10,720 bases of DNA from Candidatus Cloacimonadota bacterium (GTDB lineage: Bacteria > Cloacimonadota > Cloacimonadia > Cloacimonadales > TCS61): assembly GCA_027064945.1 (NCBI GenBank), contig JAMOPB010000291.1:1-10720 (forward strand). Direction: 5' to 3'. This document shows positions 1 through 7,655 of this stretch, in pieces. The stretch's first letter is position 1; each line of letters starts with the position of its first letter. A program made the translations under genes and the position numbers. The notes beneath the pieces were generated by a model. That model saw only the letters and a list, made by a program, of their open reading frames with translations, did no database searches and had not been told where the DNA came from.

Positions 1-15
1 TGAATTTTCACAGAC

Positions 16-49
16 AAAAAAAGTTGCTCCGCCAGCAAACTGACGGAGC
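16..49 (-). terminator. Intrinsic terminator, outer duplicate copy
   Basis: Read on the minus strand, a 10-bp stem (GCTCCGTCAG with CTGGCGGAGC, one U-G wobble) closes a 4-base TTTG loop and is followed by AAC and seven T. It is identical to the copy at 130-163 because both lie in the 114-bp tandem repeat. It would catch transcripts that escape the inner terminator. Confidence 0.85.
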
Positions 50-129
50 GAAATTTAAATCTATTTTCTTACTTAAAACAAATTATTTAAGAAGAATCAT
101 TTTCTTAGTTGATGTGAATTTTCACAGAC

Positions 130-163
130 AAAAAAAGTTGCTCCGCCAGCAAACTGACGGAGC
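130..163 (-). terminator. Intrinsic terminator of the secreted-protein gene
   Basis: The minus strand forms a GC-rich 10-bp stem (163-154 with 149-140) around the loop TTTG, followed by AAC and a run of seven T (136-130). It begins 33 bases after the stop codon of the sorting-tail gene, which is normal placement. Only the minus strand forms a fully paired stem, because the single G-U wobble becomes a C-A mismatch on the plus strand; the T run is also on the minus-strand side. Confidence 0.9.
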
Positions 164-196
164 GAAATTTAAATCTATTTTCTTACTTAAAACAAA

Positions 197-1171
197 TTAT
201 TTAAGAAGAATCATTTTCTTAGTTGATGTGAATTTTCCTGATTTGATTTTGTAGTAATAAACACCTGAAGTAACTGTTACACCACGATCATCAGTACCAT
301 TCCAAACTACATTATGAGTACCTGCAGTTTGTGTGCCATTAACTAAAGTATCAATTTTTTGTCCGCGAGCATTGTAAACAGACAATTCTACAGCTGCATC
401 ATTAACTAAAGAATAGCTAATTGTTGTAGTTGGATTAAATGGATTTGGATAGTTGTTTCCTAATTCAACTGTTAAGTTTAAATCAGTTTCATCAGTACCA
501 AGTTCTTCAATTAAATCTTCAGGAGTTCTTGGATTAATAGAGAATTCAGAATAGCTGTAATCTACACAACCAATAATTCTTCCCCATGTCATACCAGCTT
601 CAATTACGATTGCAGGATCAACTGAATCTAAATAGAAGAAACCATCATCGATCTGGCATTCACCTGTTGTATCTTCAACATACCACTGACCATAGTCATC
701 TTGCACTTCAGTAACAGTAACATTATCGATTTGAACTAAGCAACCTTCCCACATTTCTGCTTGAGCAGGAACAAGTAAATCTAATGCTGTAACTTGTGAT
801 GGTGCAGGAACAGGATTTCCTGAGCTAAGAACATTAACAGTACAATATGATAATTCAGTAAGTCCATAATATTCTGCAACTGTACCGGTAACTTCTACTT
901 CATCACCTAATTGTACATATGGTTCTTCAAAATAGTAAACATAGATTCCGTGCCAAGCTCCACCTTCTGGATCTGTAAGGAAAAATTTCCCGTCTGAACC
1001 ATAGTTAGCACCAGCTACTATTCCAGTAACTGTAACTTCTTGATCAAGTAATGGTGATGGATAATCTCCATCAGGACCAGCTTCCTCTGTGTACTGAATG
1101 TCATAAATTGTGGTAGCAAGAGCTAAACTAGCAAATGCAACAATAACAAAAATCATCATGAATTTTTTCAT
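197..1171 (-). CDS. Secreted protein with two OB-like modules and a C-terminal FlgD-like/T9SS sorting tail
   Basis: This 324-residue protein starts with a classical signal peptide: Lys-Lys near the N-terminus, a hydrophobic stretch at about 5-18, and likely cleavage after Ala19. Residues about 37-115 look like an OB-type beta-barrel (a 'VTVTGIV' strand, an 'FFLTDPEGG' turn, then 'GDEVEVTGTV'). Residues about 141-222 look like a second such module, with 'WEGCLVQI', 'WYVEDTTGECQIDD' and 'GCVDYSYSEFSINPRTPEDL'. The four cysteines are at 110, 144, 172 and 202. Residues about 236-324 are a FlgD Ig-like/Por-type sorting domain opening with 'NYPNPFNPTTTISYSL' and ending 'KKMILLK'. In this family such tails direct outer-membrane export and cell-surface attachment; the actual substrate or ligand is not evident. 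AAGGAAGG lies just upstream of the ATG. The gene's end is duplicated in the adjacent tandem repeat. It may be a surface binding protein related to OB-domain accessory regions of secreted nucleases. The sorting tail is secure; the OB assignment is inference. Confidence 0.88.
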   Translation of the reverse strand: MKKFMMIFVIVAFASLALATTIYDIQYTEEAGPDGDYPSPLLDQEVTVTGIVAGANYGSDGKFFLTDPEGGAWHGIYVYYFEEPYVQLGDEVEVTGTVAEYYGLTELSYCTVNVLSSGNPVPAPSQVTALDLLVPAQAEMWEGCLVQIDNVTVTEVQDDYGQWYVEDTTGECQIDDGFFYLDSVDPAIVIEAGMTWGRIIGCVDYSYSEFSINPRTPEDLIEELGTDETDLNLTVELGNNYPNPFNPTTTISYSLVNDAAVELSVYNARGQKIDTLVNGTQTAGTHNVVWNGTDDRGVTVTSGVYYYKIKSGKFTSTKKMILLK

Positions 1172-1639
1172 AATCTTACCTTCCTTTTTTAGTTTTGTGT
1201 TAATACAAACTTCATTTTCACTTCTCTATATCATACTTTATAAAAATAATCTTTACCTTAAGAAAATTTAAGAAGTAGAATATAGAAAAAAAAATCCTGA
1301 TCTTACTGTCAAAGTTTTTTTTATTTATCTCATAAAAAAAGTAAGGAAAAACTCTTTAATTGGTTTATTTTCTCACTATTTAGTCTATATTATTAACGTT
1401 TATGATTGATTTATCATATTATAAATAATAGTAATCAATATTACTATTCTCTTTTAAAAAAAATATTCATAGTAAATCATTTTTTTATTTTTTTAATGAT
1501 CAATTTTTTATTCCATCATATTGAAACAAAGCTTTCTTACAGGAAAACTACTTGACACCGAAAACCTTGGAAAATTTTCTTATTTCATATATATTTATAA
1601 AGTTAAGATCCATTTTATAACAATTTCAAGGAGTACCTA
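1172..1639. other. AT-rich divergent intergenic region, no gene seen
   Basis: This 468-bp stretch separates the divergent secreted-protein gene and rho. It is extremely AT-rich, with several A or T runs of 6-9, such as those near 1286 and 1313-1321. It must hold promoters for both directions. On the minus side I see only the ribosome-binding site AAGGAAGG and a possible TATGAT hexamer about 60 bases upstream of the ATG, without a good partner. Short ATG-initiated ORFs here are at most about 20 codons and lack ribosome-binding sites. I see no stable GC-rich hairpin, riboswitch-like fold or tRNA. Confidence 0.7.
1552..1595 (+). promoter_or_regulatory. Possible promoter of the rho operon
   Basis: A perfect TTGACA lies at 1552-1557, but 17 bases downstream there is only TTTTCT. 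An alternative pair is TTGGAA (1567-1572) and TATATT (1590-1595), spaced exactly 17 bases, which would leave a leader of roughly 40 bases before the rho ATG. Either hexamer pair is weak evidence in DNA this AT-rich. The choice between them is unresolved. Confidence 0.3.
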
Positions 1640-2896
1640 ATGGGAAATAAAAAGCTATTTGATATGAATTTAATAGAGCTGAAAAAAGTTGCTGCCGAAA
1701 ATGAAGTATCAGGCTATCAAAATTTACGCAAAGTAGATTTAATTCAAAAAATATTAGAGATGAAAGTAATGCAAGAAGGACTTGCTTTTGTAACAGGTTG
1801 TTTGGAAATTATGGATGACGGATACGGTTTCCTAAGATTCCAAAAAAATAATTACACACATGGCAGAAATGATATTTATGTTTCAAGTTCTCAAATTAAA
1901 AAATTCGGTTTGAAAAAAGGAAATATTGTGTCAGGTCCTGCAAGAGCTCCTAAAGATGATGAAAAATATTTCGCATTAATTAGAGTAGATAGTGTTAATT
2001 ATCAAAAACCTACAGCAATGCTCGAAGCAAAATCTTTTAACAAACTTACACCATATTATCCTGAGAGAAGATTACATTTAGAAACGACAAAGAATAATTA
2101 TTCTACTAGAATTATCGATCTTTTCACTCCTATTGGAAAAGGACAAAGAGGCTTGATAGTTGCCGCACCTCGTACGGGTAAAACAGTATTAATGCAAAAC
2201 ATTGCCAATTCAATTCTTACAAATCATCCGGACACTTATGTGATTGTATTACTTGTTGATGAGCGTCCTGAAGAAGTAACAGAGATGAAAAGAATTCTCA
2301 TTCCCGGAAACTCTGAAGTGATCAGCTCTACTTTTGATGAACAACCACATAATCATATCCAAGTTGCAGAAATGGCGATTGAAAAAGCAAAAAGAATGGT
2401 TGAACTTGGTAATGATGTTGTAATTATGTTAGATAGTATCACAAGACTTGCACGTGCTTATAACATGGCTTCTCCATCAAGTGGAAAAATCTTATCAGGT
2501 GGTTTGGATTCCAATTCTTTACACCGTCCCAAAAAATTCTTCGGTAGTGCCAGAAATACACTGGAAAGTGGAAGTTTAACAATTTTAGCTACCGCTTTGG
2601 TAGATACCGGAAGTAGAATGGATCAAGTAATTTTTGAGGAATTTAAAGGAACCGGTAATATGGAACTTGTTCTTGATCGCTCAATTAGTGATCTTCGTTT
2701 ATATCCTGCTGTGGATCTTGTAAAATCAGGAACACGCCGAGAAGAATTGCTTCTTTCTAAAGAGGAAGTTAACCGTATGTTCGTATTACGTAAATTCCTA
2801 AAAAACATGAGTCCTGTACAAGGAATAGAAATGCTTAGATCTAAAATGAGCGCAACCGAAACAAATGCTGATTTCCTAAAAATGATGAGTCGATAG
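1640..2896 (+). CDS. rho: Transcription termination factor Rho
   Basis: Rho is the hexameric RNA-dependent ATPase/translocase that ends transcription at Rho-dependent sites in the cytoplasm. The 418 residues match the compact E. coli-type length, with no large insertion. The N-terminal helical Rho_N domain spans about 5-43. The cold-shock-like RNA-binding domain spans about 50-120 and carries the RNP1-type 'GYGFLRF' at 61-67. The ATPase domain has the Walker A motif APRTGKT (176-182), 'LLVDERPEEV' at about 204-213, Walker B 'VIMLD' (261-265), the Q-loop region around 289-300 and the R-loop 'EEFKGTGN' (333-340). AAGGAG sits about seven bases before the ATG, fixing the start. It is the first gene of a five-gene plus-strand run, with only 10 bp to the next gene. 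All key catalytic and RNA-contacting motifs appear intact. Confidence 0.98.
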   Translation: MGNKKLFDMNLIELKKVAAENEVSGYQNLRKVDLIQKILEMKVMQEGLAFVTGCLEIMDDGYGFLRFQKNNYTHGRNDIYVSSSQIKKFGLKKGNIVSGPARAPKDDEKYFALIRVDSVNYQKPTAMLEAKSFNKLTPYYPERRLHLETTKNNYSTRIIDLFTPIGKGQRGLIVAAPRTGKTVLMQNIANSILTNHPDTYVIVLLVDERPEEVTEMKRILIPGNSEVISSTFDEQPHNHIQVAEMAIEKAKRMVELGNDVVIMLDSITRLARAYNMASPSSGKILSGGLDSNSLHRPKKFFGSARNTLESGSLTILATALVDTGSRMDQVIFEEFKGTGNMELVLDRSISDLRLYPAVDLVKSGTRREELLLSKEEVNRMFVLRKFLKNMSPVQGIEMLRSKMSATETNADFLKMMSR

Positions 2897-2906
2897 GGAG
2901 AAAAAT

Positions 2907-4121
2907 TTGCCTACTAACTTAGAATTACTTTCTCCTGCGGGTAATCTAGAAAAACTGAAATATGCAATTAATTATGGCGCAGATGCAGTTTATGCCGCAG
3001 GACAAAGCTATGGATTAAGAGCAAAAAGTTCAAATTTAACTTTAGATGAACTACGTGAAGCGACAAAATTTTGTCATTCAAAAAGTACAAAAATCTATAT
3101 TACAGTTAATATTTTTGCTCATAATCGTAATATTGAAGGTTTAGAAAAATATCTAAAATACTTAGCAGAATTGAAAGTAGATGCATTAATAATATCAGAT
3201 CCGGCGATTTTTGCATTAGCTCAAGAACATGCTCCGAATATTGATATTCATATCAGTACACAAGCTAATGTAACATCTTGGCGCAGTGTAAAATTCTGGG
3301 CAGATCTCGGAGCAAGCAGAATAATTTTAGCACGTGAACTCACAATCTCAGAAATAAAAGAAATTCATGAGAAAGTTCCTGAAGTAGAATTAGAGATGTT
3401 TGTTCATGGTGCAATGTGTATGTCTTATTCTGGTCGTTGTCTTCTTAGTTCCTTCCTAAACGGACGTGATGCAAACCAAGGGTTTTGTACACAACCTTGC
3501 AGATGGGGATATAAATTGGTAGAACCAACCAGACCTAGTCAGGAATTCCCGATCGAAGAAGATGATTATGGTACATATATTCTTAATTCTAAGGATTTGT
3601 GCCTTTTTGATAGATTGGAAGAGATTATCTCTGCAGGAGTTACAAGCCTTAAGATTGAAGGGCGTATGAAAAGCCTATATTATGTGGCAAATGTAACAAG
3701 AGCATATCGCACTGCATTAGATTTGATTTTAGCTAAAAAAACTGTTCCGAAAAAATTAAGAACAGAATTAGACAAAGTAAGCCACAGAGTTTATACTGAA
3801 GCTTTTTTTGATTCATTCAACAGCATGAGTACACAATATCATAAAACTTCATCCTATATCCGATCTTATCAATTTATCGGTGAAATAGTTGAAACTTCTG
3901 ATCAAGTTAAAATAGCTATTCGTGCAAAATTCTCAGTTGGTGATGAGATAGAATTAATTTTCCCAAATCCTAATGACGATAGAAAAATAATTGTTGAAAA
4001 TATCTATGATGAAGATGGAAATTCTATTGAATTTACTAAACCCAATACAAACATAATTTTAAAATTAAATGAAGCAATTCCGGAAAATGGGATTGTAAGA
4101 ATGAAAAAAAATGAAAACTAA
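2907..4121 (+). CDS. trhP: U32-family tRNA hydroxylation protein, TrhP/YrrO-like
   Basis: U32 proteins are annotated as peptidases, but the characterised members are Fe-S enzymes acting in prephenate-dependent hydroxylation; TrhP makes 5-hydroxyuridine at tRNA position 34. The 404 residues begin with the family opening 'ELLSPAGNLEKLKYAINYGADAVY' (residues 6-29). The U32 signature is 'EMFVHGAMCMSYSGRCLLS' at about 163-181. Cysteines 171, 178, 194 (or 198) and 232 fit the four-cysteine cluster pattern known from U32 relatives such as UbiU. The following 'NGRDANQGFCTQPCRW' and 'GTYILNSKDLC...KIEGRMKS.YYVA' segments favour the TrhP/YrrO branch over RlhA or UbiU. Residues about 322-400 form the U32 C-terminal beta domain. 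The start is TTG, chosen because AGGGAG lies six bases upstream and the conserved N-terminus begins immediately after it. Family is certain; the exact substrate is inferred from subfamily motifs. Confidence 0.9.
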   Translation: MPTNLELLSPAGNLEKLKYAINYGADAVYAAGQSYGLRAKSSNLTLDELREATKFCHSKSTKIYITVNIFAHNRNIEGLEKYLKYLAELKVDALIISDPAIFALAQEHAPNIDIHISTQANVTSWRSVKFWADLGASRIILARELTISEIKEIHEKVPEVELEMFVHGAMCMSYSGRCLLSSFLNGRDANQGFCTQPCRWGYKLVEPTRPSQEFPIEEDDYGTYILNSKDLCLFDRLEEIISAGVTSLKIEGRMKSLYYVANVTRAYRTALDLILAKKTVPKKLRTELDKVSHRVYTEAFFDSFNSMSTQYHKTSSYIRSYQFIGEIVETSDQVKIAIRAKFSVGDEIELIFPNPNDDRKIIVENIYDEDGNSIEFTKPNTNIILKLNEAIPENGIVRMKKNEN

Positions 4122-5007
4122 AATTTATCTGATTCTTATAATACTAATTAATTTATCATATTTGCTTGCTTTTAATGATGTTGCATCAAGCGAAAATATT
4201 GACGGAACAGTGTTAGAAGGAAAATTACTCCAAATAATTGGTGATAATGATGAGAATCCTAATGCACAATCCGCACTTTTCGAACTGGCAAAAATCAAAA
4301 TGTTAGAAAGAGATTACCAAGCTGCGCATGATTATTTAAAAAGAATTTATGATGAACAGATAATTGATAAAGAGTATTGGCTGGCTAAAGCATATCTTAA
4401 GTTAGAAGATTACACCAGAGCAATAATCTCCGCTCAGAATTTTATATGCGATTCTGAAGATTCCACCAAAATTGAATCTGCTTATTTTCTAATTGCTGAA
4501 GCTTACCTACTATCTTTCCAATATAAACGTGCTCTAAATACATTGGAAACTTTACGTAATTCCGATTATATCCAAAATTATATTCCATTACTATTTTACA
4601 AAATCGGATATTGTCATGAAAAACTGGGTCACATTGAAGATTCCATTCTTGCTTACAAAAAACTGAAATGTGATTATCCATACAACGAAATTACTTTCCA
4701 AGCTGAAGAAAGATTGGCAAATCTTGGAAAAAATACTGCCGAAAAAACAGAAACAACTTCCTCAACATATAATGAGGAAGCCCAAACATATTTACAAGCC
4801 GGCGCTTTTGGAAGTGCAGAGAATGCCCATAATCTTGGTGCCAGGATTTCTCAAATAGGCTTTAAATACATTGTTTTCGATAAAACCAGCAATGGTAAAA
4901 AACTTTATTGTGTAGCAGCTGGCCCATTCGAAAACAAAAATTCTCTTAATTCAGCATTGAATAAATTAAAAGAGAATCAAATTAATACTTATATCATCAA
5001 ACACTAA
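4111..5007 (+). CDS. Exported TPR protein with C-terminal SPOR (peptidoglycan-binding) domain
   Basis: The 298-residue product opens with a signal peptide (MKTK, hydrophobic core to about 18, probable cleavage after Ala20), so it should act in the periplasm or envelope. Residues about 51-192 contain four TPR-like helix pairs (about 52-83, 86-113, 121-151 and 158-192), with alternating small and aromatic residues as in 'ALFELAKIKMLERDYQAAHDYL' and 'YKIGYCHEKLGHIEDSILAYKKL'. A polar Glu/Thr/Ser linker (about 205-222) leads to a SPOR domain (about 223-298: 'TYLQAGAFGSAENA', 'YCVAAGPFENKNSLNSALNKL'). SPOR domains bind denuded glycan strands at division sites, and TPRs mediate protein contacts. 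The start overlaps the trhP-like gene by 11 bp across an A8 run, with no clear Shine-Dalgarno, suggesting translational coupling. No specific named homologue is recognised. A division or cell-wall role is inference from the domains. Confidence 0.88.
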   Translation: MKTKIYLILIILINLSYLLAFNDVASSENIDGTVLEGKLLQIIGDNDENPNAQSALFELAKIKMLERDYQAAHDYLKRIYDEQIIDKEYWLAKAYLKLEDYTRAIISAQNFICDSEDSTKIESAYFLIAEAYLLSFQYKRALNTLETLRNSDYIQNYIPLLFYKIGYCHEKLGHIEDSILAYKKLKCDYPYNEITFQAEERLANLGKNTAEKTETTSSTYNEEAQTYLQAGAFGSAENAHNLGARISQIGFKYIVFDKTSNGKKLYCVAAGPFENKNSLNSALNKLKENQINTYIIKH

Positions 5008-5029
5008 ACTATTTTTTTTAGGATTATTA

Positions 5030-7651
5030 ATGACACGAAAAATAACTCCAATGCTAAAACAATTTTTGGAAATTAAAGAACAACATCCGGATAAATTATT
5101 GCTCTTCCGAATGGGAGATTTTTATGAAACTTTTTTTGATGATGCCAAATTAGCTTCCAAGATTTTAGGAATCACACTTACAGCACGCGATAAAAAAGCT
5201 GATAACCCTATTCCTCTTGCCGGATTCCCGTACCATGCACTTGATACTTATTTAGATAAATTGGTTAAAGCCGGTAAGAAAGTTGTAATTTGCGAGCAAA
5301 TTGAAGATCCTAAAAAAGCAAAAGGACTTGTAAAACGTGGCATTGTTGATATCATCACACCGGGATCTGTTATTGACGGTAATTTGTTAGGTAAAAAAGA
5401 GAACAACTTTTTAGCAGCTATTTACAAACCAAATAAACAAAATAAAATAGGAATTTCTCTTATCGATGTTTCTACAGGTGATTTTGTTTTTTCCGAAATA
5501 AAACAGGATCAACTCGCCGGTGAATTGATGCGCTTGCAACCTGTTGAAATAATAGTTAAGGATGAAGCTGAAGAATTAGAATTAAAAAGTTTAAAATTGG
5601 AATATAATTATACAATCACAATTTTTGATAGTTGGTATTACGACGAAGTTGAAGCGGATAGAATTTTAAAAAATCATTTTGAGCTAACTTCGCTTGAAGG
5701 TTTTTCAGCTCATAACAAGCCTTTTGGTAGAACTGCAGCCGGCATTGTACTTGCTTATATAAAATCTTTAAAAAAAGATGAGATTAAACACATAAGCAAT
5801 CTGCGCTATTACTCTCTTGAAGATTATATGCAGCTCGATGAAGTTTCACGTCGTAACTTAGAGCTTGTTTCTTCTATGCGTTATAATTCTCGCTACGGCA
5901 GTTTAATAAGCGTTATGGATAAAACCAAAACACCAATGGGTGCAAGACTTCTTACAAATTGGATGCTAAATCCATTATTAGATAAAAATCAAATTGAACA
6001 ACGGCTTGATGCTGTTGAAGAATTTATAAATAATTTTGCATTCACAGAAGATTTACGAAAAATCTTAGATTCAATTGGAGACCTAAGCCGAATAATTAGT
6101 AAGGTTGGAAGCCAAAGAGTTAATCCTAGAGATTTACTAAGCTTAAAAAACTATCTTGATACAGCTCCTGAAATTGCTGAGCTATTAAAAAATTATTCAG
6201 GCGAAAGCATTTCACTTTTACGTGATAAAATCGGGAATTATCAATCCATTACCGACCTTATAGGCGATGCAATAGCTGATGATCCTCCAATTGTAATTAC
6301 TGATGGGAATATTATTCGAGATGGTTATTCCGAAATGCTTACTGAGCTACGCGAAATAAGTAGAGATGGAAAAAGTTGGATCGCTCGTCTGGAAGAAAGC
6401 GAGAAAAAGAAAACAGGTATTCCTTCTTTAAAAGTTAGATATAACAAAGTTTTTGGTTATTACATCGACATAACCAAAACTCATAAAGATAAGGTTCCGG
6501 ATTATTATATTCGTAAGCAAACGCTTGTAAATTCCGAACGCTATATCAGCCCTCAACTAAAAGAATATGAATCTAAAGTTTTAGGTGCAGAAGAACGAAT
6601 AAAAAACTTGGAATATAATATCTTTACGGAAATCAGAGAAAAACTTTCCCGGCAAGTTGCTTTTATGCAACAATATGTCGATATCATTGCTCAACTTGAT
6701 TTACTCGCAAATTTGGCTTATATAGCATATAAAAATAAATATTCTCGTCCTACTTTTAACAAAACAGGTGAAATTAATATTTCAGATTCGCGTCATCCGG
6801 TAATTGAAATTTTATTGGAAAATGAAGATTTCATTCCTAACGATGTTCATTTGAATGACACAAATAATAAAATCGCTTTGATTACAGGCCCGAATATGGC
6901 CGGAAAATCTACTTATCTACGCCAAGTAGGATTAATAGCTATTATGGCTCAGATGGGAAGCTTTGTGCCGGCTGCGAAAGCTGATTTACCTATTTTTGAT
7001 AAGGTTTTTACGCGTGTTGGTGCTTCTGATAATCTTGCAATGGGACAATCTACTTTCTTAGTAGAAATGATCGAAACTGCCAATATCTTAAATTCAGCTA
7101 CAAAAGATTCCTTAATTTTATTGGATGAAATAGGACGAGGAACATCCACTTTTGATGGTCTTAGTTTAGCTTGGAGCATTGTTGAATATATCCATAACAC
7201 ACCAAAAGTGAGTGCAAAAACTATTTTTGCTACTCATTATCATGAATTAACTGAGCTGGAAAGCATCCTGCCAAAAGTAAAAAATTATCATATCTTAGTA
7301 AAAGAATGGCATGATAAAATCATCTTCATCCGTAAAATAGAACGTGGTTCTGCTGATCAAAGTTATGGAATTCAAGTAGCACGTTTAGCCGGCGTTCCTA
7401 AGCAAGTGATAAAACGTGCAAAATCTATTTTAGCTAATCTTGAACAACATGAGCTTAGCCCTCAAGGCTTAACTGCCGAATCTAAAAAATATTTAGCCCG
7501 CAACAGCTCTCAACTGGATATTTTCGATGCTATATTTGAAAAAAATGATGAGAAAAATGAAATTTTAGAAGAAATAAAAAATATTGATGTGAATAATCTC
7601 ACACCTTTGGAAGCAATTAATAAATTAGCTCAATTAAAGGAAAAACTGTAA
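5030..7651 (+). CDS. mutS: DNA mismatch repair protein MutS
   Basis: MutS dimers bind mispaired or looped DNA and, through ATP-driven sliding clamps, recruit MutL. The 873 residues are full-length for MutS1 (E. coli has 853). The mismatch-reading motif 'MGDFYETF' is at 28-35, with the intercalating Phe31 and Glu33. Connector, lever and clamp domains follow, including 'KVRYNKVFGYYIDITKTH'. The ATPase has Walker A 'GPNMAGKS' (620-627), a 'QSTFLVEM' signature segment, Walker B 'LLDEIGRGTS' and the conserved 'THYHEL' (735 on), then a helix-turn-helix dimer region. Near the end, QLDIF (828-832) fits the sliding-clamp binding consensus, and 'LTPLEAINKLAQLKEKL' is the usual C-terminal helix. AGGA precedes the ATG by about six bases. 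Present in the operon after the SPOR gene (22-bp gap) and four bases before the DUF523 gene; no mutL is visible here. Confidence 0.98.
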   Translation: MTRKITPMLKQFLEIKEQHPDKLLLFRMGDFYETFFDDAKLASKILGITLTARDKKADNPIPLAGFPYHALDTYLDKLVKAGKKVVICEQIEDPKKAKGLVKRGIVDIITPGSVIDGNLLGKKENNFLAAIYKPNKQNKIGISLIDVSTGDFVFSEIKQDQLAGELMRLQPVEIIVKDEAEELELKSLKLEYNYTITIFDSWYYDEVEADRILKNHFELTSLEGFSAHNKPFGRTAAGIVLAYIKSLKKDEIKHISNLRYYSLEDYMQLDEVSRRNLELVSSMRYNSRYGSLISVMDKTKTPMGARLLTNWMLNPLLDKNQIEQRLDAVEEFINNFAFTEDLRKILDSIGDLSRIISKVGSQRVNPRDLLSLKNYLDTAPEIAELLKNYSGESISLLRDKIGNYQSITDLIGDAIADDPPIVITDGNIIRDGYSEMLTELREISRDGKSWIARLEESEKKKTGIPSLKVRYNKVFGYYIDITKTHKDKVPDYYIRKQTLVNSERYISPQLKEYESKVLGAEERIKNLEYNIFTEIREKLSRQVAFMQQYVDIIAQLDLLANLAYIAYKNKYSRPTFNKTGEINISDSRHPVIEILLENEDFIPNDVHLNDTNNKIALITGPNMAGKSTYLRQVGLIAIMAQMGSFVPAAKADLPIFDKVFTRVGASDNLAMGQSTFLVEMIETANILNSATKDSLILLDEIGRGTSTFDGLSLAWSIVEYIHNTPKVSAKTIFATHYHELTELESILPKVKNYHILVKEWHDKIIFIRKIERGSADQSYGIQVARLAGVPKQVIKRAKSILANLEQHELSPQGLTAESKKYLARNSSQLDIFDAIFEKNDEKNEILEEIKNIDVNNLTPLEAINKLAQLKEKL

Positions 7652-7655
7652 TATT

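Larger units (their letters stand above)
1..237. repeat. Perfect 114-bp tandem repeat (2.08 copies) covering a gene 3' end and terminator
   Basis: Positions 1-114 and 115-228 are identical base for base, and 229-237 repeats the first nine bases (TGAATTTTC) before the sequence diverges into the body of the minus-strand gene. Each unit holds, in minus-strand order, the last 12 codons and stop of the sorting-tail protein, about 33 bases of 3' untranslated DNA, and a complete intrinsic terminator. The period is 38 codons. In the outer copy, however, the codon before the copied tail is TGA where the real gene has GGA (Gly312), so the outer tail cannot be reached by readthrough and is a dead remnant. 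The array starts at the window edge, so the true copy number is unknown. Perfect identity suggests a recent duplication. Confidence 0.97.

Noticed and set aside
1..237. CRISPR array or mobile element end
   Set aside because: The units are directly abutting with no spacers, are 114 bp long, and consist of a gene 3' end plus terminator; no transposase or terminal inverted repeats are visible.
24..254. A 76-residue plus-strand frame with an internal sequence repeat
   Set aside because: Its repetition simply mirrors the 114-bp tandem DNA repeat, which holds a minus-strand gene end and terminators; there is no ribosome-binding site or recognisable protein.
1309..1332. Opposed T8 and A7 runs that could form a hairpin terminator
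   Set aside because: The potential stem is only A-T pairs with mismatches, with no GC core, and it is not placed at a gene end.
1496..1555. A possible 19-codon leader peptide (ATG ATC AAT TTT...) upstream of rho
   Set aside because: It has no ribosome-binding site, lies in AT-rich sequence and overlaps the TTGACA candidate promoter element; no regulatory codon run is present.
6949..7200. Minus-strand frame within mutS
   Set aside because: Antisense shadow of the conserved MutS ATPase domain.
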